Below, in pieces: positions 4,824 through 5,913 of a stretch of DNA of 5,913 nucleotides. The translations under genes were made by a program, and so were the position numbers. Position 1 is the first letter of the stretch. Every line of letters begins with the position of its first letter. The notes beneath the pieces are model-generated. The model made no database searches and was not told the origin of the DNA. It was given only the letters and a program-made list of their open reading frames with translations. The DNA is from an uncultured Bacillota bacterium (GTDB lineage Bacteria; Bacillota; Clostridia; Christensenellales; UBA1242): the NCBI GenBank assembly GCA_947088415.1, contig CAMUGK010000058.1, positions 1-5,913 on the forward strand, in the 5' to 3' direction.

Positions 4824-5913
4824 TTATTCTATTAAAGTAAAATTGTTATCAACAAAATATTGAATTATCTCGCTTCCTCTATCCTGCCAAATTCCAATTG
4901 CATAAAGTGCGTTTTGGATTGGCAAACCATCATTAAAACTTCCTGCAAGCGTAAATTCATTAAAGTCGCCTGAAGAATAAGTCCCTTGATTATTAATATA
5001 CGAATAACATGAATTTAATGTTAATTGAATTGAACTTGATGAGCCATAGAAAGCACCTATTGCTATGTTACTTGAGCCATAGAATGAGGTATTTGTAATA
5101 TTTGATGTAGATTCATTAAATCCAATTAAACCACCACATTTAGAGGCGTCTACTCCATAGATAAAACCATATCCAGCACAATTTGTTATTGTTGTTGAAC
5201 CATTTGACCAACCTATGATTGAACCGCCTTTGTTGGCTGTTTTAATTGTTCCATTGGAAATGCAATTTGTTATTTTTGACCCTGTGCTCCAACCAAGGAT
5301 TCCACCAACTCTTCCGTCTCTTGCATAAGTCGATTCCACATAACCTTCAAAGACACAATTAGTAAAAGAACCGCTATATCCGCCAAGACCACCAACATTA
5401 AGTCCTGAACTTGTAACACTGCCAAAGAAAACTGAATTTGAAGCACTACCTGTTCCAATTAAACCGCCTGTGCTTGTTTCTGTTCCTGTAACATTGATTA
5501 CAGCGTTGCTAGTGCAATTTGAAATTGCAGTCCATGCAGAGCCAGCAATACTGCCAACACTGCCAGATTGATTTGAAGAAATAATAACTGAATCTCTTAT
5601 GTTAATATTTTTAACTTCGCCACTAGAAATACAACCGAACAAGCCTACATTTCCATATTCAGAATTATTAATGTTCATACCTGAAATAGTGTAATTTCCG
5701 CCATTGTAATTTCCATAGAAATATGGTTGTGATGCAGTGTCTGTATATACACCAATAGCAACCCATAAATGGTCTGCCAAATTTATATCAGCAGTTTGAA
5801 GAAAATATTTCCCTCTAACTACATAATCTTTATCTCCATTTAACATAATCTTTGACATCAGTGCTAAATGTTGAGCATTTGAAATGATGTATGGGTCACT
5901 TTGTGTTCCACTT
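4824..5913 (-). CDS. GLUG-repeat surface protein, 3' part (start beyond right edge)
   Basis: The minus-strand frame is open from the right edge to the TAA at 4826-4824, about 362 codons. The Met at 5858 is internal: the 18 codons above it read SGTQSDPYIIS..., matching GSGTKNNPYIIS at residues 69-80 of the left GLUG protein, and no ribosome binding site precedes it. By that alignment about 70 residues, including any signal peptide, lie outside the window. Numbering from the internal Met, QTADINL (21-27) and YFYGNYNGGN (46-55) complete the N-terminal module. GLUG-type cores follow at about 71, 101, 131, 155, 184, 211, 241 and 267, spaced 25-31 residues apart, several with a TNC or SNC turn (Cys115, 168, 199, 227). 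This predicts a beta-solenoid. The tail from about 295 (GLPIQNALYAIG at 311-322) is non-repeat and ends without LPXTG, membrane segment or sorting signal. Probably extracytoplasmic; function unknown. Confidence 0.9.
   Translation of the reverse strand, partial: SGTQSDPYIISNAQHLALMSKIMLNGDKDYVVRGKYFLQTADINLADHLWVAIGVYTDTASQPYFYGNYNGGNYTISGMNINNSEYGNVGLFGCISSGEVKNINIRDSVIISSNQSGSVGSIAGSAWTAISNCTSNAVINVTGTETSTGGLIGTGSASNSVFFGSVTSSGLNVGGLGGYSGSFTNCVFEGYVESTYARDGRVGGILGWSTGSKITNCISNGTIKTANKGGSIIGWSNGSTTITNCAGYGFIYGVDASKCGGLIGFNESTSNITNTSFYGSSNIAIGAFYGSSSSIQLTLNSCYSYINNQGTYSSGDFNEFTLAGSFNDGLPIQNALYAIGIWQDRGSEIIQYFVDNNFTLIE

Noticed and set aside
5270..5458. Minus-strand open frame of 62 codons
   Set aside because: It is a shifted frame within the right GLUG gene; its apparent repeats come from the GLUG repeat DNA.
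1..5913. tRNA, rRNA, transposase, toxin-antitoxin or defence genes
   Set aside because: No cloverleaf, conserved rRNA segment or protein motif of these classes was seen on either strand.

Overview
The window is low-GC, A/T-rich bacterial DNA. It suggests an anaerobic, fermentative member of the Bacillota (Clostridia-like, perhaps an uncultured host-associated lineage). The reasons are a single-chain pyruvate:ferredoxin oxidoreductase, Gram-positive-style AAGGAG/TAGGAG ribosome binding sites, SigA-type promoters, and secreted GLUG-repeat proteins. The organism assignment is inference; no rRNA or other taxonomic marker is present. All reading frames fit the standard bacterial code.

Layout from left to right. 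(1) Positions 841 down to 1, minus strand: the 5' part (280 codons) of a secreted, possibly lipid-anchored GLUG-repeat protein that runs off the left edge. It has its own ribosome binding site, and its promoter candidate carries a palindrome between the -35 and -10 boxes. (2) About 918-1510: a gene-free stretch with visibly more G+C than its surroundings. It is packed with short palindromic elements: five degenerate copies that resemble the widespread 'ATCCTTCGAC...CGCTCAGGATGACA' intergenic type, a long imperfect palindrome near 1060-1192 with a C10 run, and a 12-bp-arm inverted repeat at 1231-1289. (3) 1511-4795, plus strand: a self-contained transcription unit with a near-consensus promoter, a TAGGAG site, nifJ (pyruvate:ferredoxin oxidoreductase, 1068 aa from the ATG at 1562) and an intrinsic terminator. 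(4) 5913 down to 4824, minus strand: the 3' part of a second GLUG-repeat protein. It is a paralogue of the left one, its N-terminus lies beyond the right edge, and it converges on nifJ across a shared hairpin that can terminate both strands.

nifJ supplies acetyl-CoA and reduced ferredoxin for fermentation. The two flanking proteins are extracytoplasmic beta-solenoid-type repeat proteins of unknown function. Nothing in the sequence links them to pyruvate metabolism; nifJ seems to sit between two members of a surface-protein family. I did not find a clearly new multi-gene system. The points most worth a second look are the compact, diverged nifJ (a normally 60-70-residue segment is missing), the palindrome-rich intergenic region, and the paralogous surface genes on both sides.
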